Below, one piece after another: positions 32,772 through 34,442 of a DNA stretch of 34,442 bases (within the stretch, counting starts at the first letter, position 1; every line of letters starts with the position of its first letter). The notes under the pieces were generated by a model. That model made no database searches. It had not been told where the DNA came from and worked only from the letters and a program-made list of their open reading frames with translations. The position numbers were made by a program, and so were the translations under genes. Location of the stretch: positions 1 through 34,442 of the forward strand of contig REBS01000084.1 of assembly GCA_007692605.1 (NCBI GenBank), read 5' to 3'. Source of the stretch: Gemmatimonadales bacterium (GTDB lineage Bacteria; Gemmatimonadota; Gemmatimonadetes; Longimicrobiales; Gaopeijiaceae).

Positions 32772-34195
32772 CCCGCTTGACCCGGACCGCTCCCCTGCTC
32801 CTCGCATTTCTCGCCCTGGTGGCGCTCCCCGCCCCCGGTGAGGGCCAGCGGGTGGCCGAACGATTCCAGGACCTGGTGGCCGTCGACGAGCCCGCGGTGG
32901 TCCTCTCGGGGGTGACCCTGATCGATGGCACCGGCGCCCCGGCGCGCCCCGGGCAGACCGTGATCATCGTCGACGATCGGATCCACGCGGTGGGAGATGA
33001 CGGGAGCCTTCCCATTCCCGACGGGGCCCGAATCCTCGAGCTCGATGGGCACACGGTGATTCCGGGCATCGTGGGCCTGCACAACCACAGCTACTACACG
33101 GGGGGTCGGGGGCGAGCGGCCCAGCTCTCCTTCAGCGGCTCCCGCATGTACCTGGGCTCCGGCGTGACCACCATCCGCACCACCGGGGCGAGGTATCCGT
33201 ACGAGGAGCTGAACCTGCGGCGAGAAATCGAGGAGGGGCGCACGGTCGGCCCCACCATGTTCACGACCGGACCCTACCTGACCGGGGAGCAGGGCCCCAC
33301 CACCATGACCCTCCTTGACGGCCCCGATCAGGCGCGCCGGGTCGTGCGGTACTGGAGTGAAGAGGGGGTGAGCTGGTTCAAGGCCTACACCTGGATCAGC
33401 CGGGCCGAGCTCGGCGCCGCGATCGAGGAAGCGCACCGCCACGGGGTAAAGGTCACCGCGCACCTCTGTTCGGTGGGCTACCGCGAGGCCGTCGCGCTCG
33501 GGATCGACAACCTGGAGCACGGCCTGTTCGCGAACAGCGAGTATGCGCCGGACAAGGAGCCCGACGACTGTCCTTCGGGCTTCCGCAACGGCTACGTGGA
33601 CCTCGACGTGAACGGTCCCGAGGTCCAGGCGACCTTCCGCGACATGATCGACAACGACGTGGGCATGACCTCGACCCTGGTCGTCTACGAGATCTCGGTG
33701 GCGGACCGGCCCCCGATCGAGGAGCGGGTCTTCGAGATCCTGGCCCCCGAGATCGCCGCCGAGGTGCGCGAGATCGCCGAGGCCCGCCGGGCCGGACAGG
33801 GAGCCATCGACCCGGCCGTCTACCAGAAGGCGCTCGAGTACGAGTACGCCTTCGTGCAGGCCGGCGGACTCCTGGCGGCCGGGGTCGACCCGACCGGATA
33901 CGGTGCCGCGCCTCCGGGCTTCGGAGACCAGCGCAACTACGAGCTCCTCCTGGAAGCGGGCTTCACCCCGGTCGAGGTGATTCAGATCATGACCCACAAC
34001 GGGGCCCGGATCCTTGAGATCGATGACGAGGTGGGCACCGTCGAGCCCGGCAAGCTGGCCGACCTGGTGGTGATCGAGGGCGACGTGGAGTCGCAGGGTC
34101 ACATCCGCGACACGCGCATCGTCTTCCGGCACGGGGTGGGGTGGGATTCGCGGGCGCTCATCGAGTCCGTCCGGGGGATCGTCGGTATCCGCTGA
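32768..34195 (+). CDS. Exported metal-dependent amidohydrolase
   Basis: 475 residues. Signal peptide MTRLTRTAPLLLAFLALVAL to PAPGEGQ. Amidohydrolase superfamily barrel with a full set of metal residues: VIPGIVGLHNHSYY (His105, His107), SWFKAYTWIS (Lys205, the position often carboxylated), VTAHLCSVG (His232), NLEHGLFANSEY (His251) and LLAAGVDPTG (Asp374). Closing motifs are IMTHNGARILEIDDEVGTVE and GKLADLVVIEGDV. The pattern is that of the imidazolonepropionase/prolidase-like group abundant in this kind of genome, which acts on peptides or lactams in the periplasm or outside. It overlaps the oxidase stop by ATGA, with GGAGG 4 bases before the ATG, so the two are translationally coupled. A terminator begins 30 bases after its stop. 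Confidence 0.92.
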   Translation: MTRLTRTAPLLLAFLALVALPAPGEGQRVAERFQDLVAVDEPAVVLSGVTLIDGTGAPARPGQTVIIVDDRIHAVGDDGSLPIPDGARILELDGHTVIPGIVGLHNHSYYTGGRGRAAQLSFSGSRMYLGSGVTTIRTTGARYPYEELNLRREIEEGRTVGPTMFTTGPYLTGEQGPTTMTLLDGPDQARRVVRYWSEEGVSWFKAYTWISRAELGAAIEEAHRHGVKVTAHLCSVGYREAVALGIDNLEHGLFANSEYAPDKEPDDCPSGFRNGYVDLDVNGPEVQATFRDMIDNDVGMTSTLVVYEISVADRPPIEERVFEILAPEIAAEVREIAEARRAGQGAIDPAVYQKALEYEYAFVQAGGLLAAGVDPTGYGAAPPGFGDQRNYELLLEAGFTPVEVIQIMTHNGARILEIDDEVGTVEPGKLADLVVIEGDVESQGHIRDTRIVFRHGVGWDSRALIESVRGIVGIR

Positions 34196-34225
34196 GCCTC
34201 TGAGCCACTGGGCGACTGGGCATCG

Positions 34226-34273
34226 GGGAGGCCTTTCGGGGGAATCGATGCCTCCGGAAGGCCTCCCTTATTT
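34226..34273 (+). terminator. Rho-independent terminator after the oxidase/amidohydrolase operon
   Basis: GGGAGGCCTT (34226-34235) and AAGGCCTCCC (34258-34267) pair perfectly. The stem extends inward by TCGGGGG/CCTCCGG with two G-T wobbles, giving 17 pairs and an 8-base loop AATCGATG. TTATTT follows directly. It may also act, less well, on the convergent gene from the right (its strand shows an AAATAA 5' side but no T run). Confidence 0.9.
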
Positions 34274-34290
34274 CACCGGCCCACACACCC

Positions 34291-34442
34291 TCAGGCCCGG
34301 TCGTAGCGCCCCGCCCAGTACGCGCAGAGCGCCAGAAAGGCGCCCAGCCAGAGGAGCATGGGACCCAGATCGTCGGGTTGGGCGGATGGAGCCAGCAAGA
34401 GGGTGCGCCCCGGTGCCCACTCTCCCAGGAAGAGCCACTGCT
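34291..34442 (-). CDS. C-terminal end of a membrane protein (5' part outside the window)
   Basis: The minus-strand frame is open from the window edge to a TGA at 34293-34291, giving about 50 residues. It reads QWLFLGEWAPGRTLLL, a short polar stretch, then one membrane helix MLLWLGAFLALCAYWAG and a basic tail RYDRA. Codon use is like the rest of the window. Such a C-terminus occurs in many inner-membrane proteins, for example ABC permeases or aerotolerance/BatD-like proteins with a late helix; I cannot name it. It converges on the amidohydrolase, with the terminator between them. Confidence 0.72.
   Translation of the reverse strand, partial: QWLFLGEWAPGRTLLLAPSAQPDDLGPMLLWLGAFLALCAYWAGRYDRA

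Overview
The window is one continuous stretch of very GC-rich, densely coding bacterial DNA with strong G/C bias at third codon positions. Many genes are short-overlap coupled (ATGA or GTGA), several starts are GTG, and envelope and lipoprotein functions are prominent. The mix suggests a Gram-negative environmental bacterium. It includes a PNAG porin, an LspA, several lipoproteins, an Fe-S photolyase, a ligase-associated DNA-repair cassette, a PQQ-type sugar dehydrogenase and many exported amidohydrolase or oxidase enzymes. Gemmatimonadota is my best guess from gene content and style, but no marker gene here proves it. I see no tRNA, rRNA, insertion sequence, prophage or CRISPR array.

Layout. 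1-4.5 kb: the 5' part of a beta-propeller lipoprotein with a His/Met-rich segment (minus strand, cut by the window edge); divergent osmC; a CorC/TlyC-type membrane protein followed 3 bp later by an FAD/NAD reductase; and lspA on the minus strand. 4.7-10.2 kb: asnB, converging on a YtcJ-type amidohydrolase; then an SLT+LysM lytic transglycosylase with a DksA/TraR-type zinc-finger protein 10 bp behind it. 10.2-13.2 kb (minus strand): a PQQ-dependent sugar dehydrogenase lipoprotein followed by an FeS-BCP/PhrB-type photolyase. 13.4-14.8 kb: a small unrecognised protein and a four-CBS protein.

14.8-21.3 kb: a complete poly-beta-1,6-N-acetylglucosamine (PNAG) operon, pgaA-pgaB-pgaC-pgaD, with 4-base ATGA overlaps at every junction. 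It is preceded by a leader of about 350 bp containing an AT-rich operator-like patch and a strong hairpin. The operon runs head-on into a minus-strand pair (a PA2779-like small membrane protein and a TPR/beta-barrel protein), and the 3' ends overlap by 34 bp.

23.5-30.4 kb (minus strand): the ligase-associated DNA damage response cassette in the order exonuclease, ATP-dependent ligase, Lhr-like helicase, PdeM. All three junctions overlap by 4 bp, and phenylalanine 4-hydroxylase lies just downstream. 30.5-34.2 kb: an exported three-domain multicopper oxidase with an unusual N-terminal domain and His-rich linker, translationally coupled to an exported metal-dependent amidohydrolase. A classical rho-independent terminator ends this operon, and the window closes with the 3' end of a minus-strand membrane protein.

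Three groups of genes clearly work together: the pga operon (export, deacetylation and synthesis of an adhesive polysaccharide), the four-gene repair cassette, and probably the oxidase/amidohydrolase pair. The strongest leads for something not yet described are the multicopper oxidase architecture with its partner, the structured pga leader, and the TPR/barrel pair that abuts pgaD.
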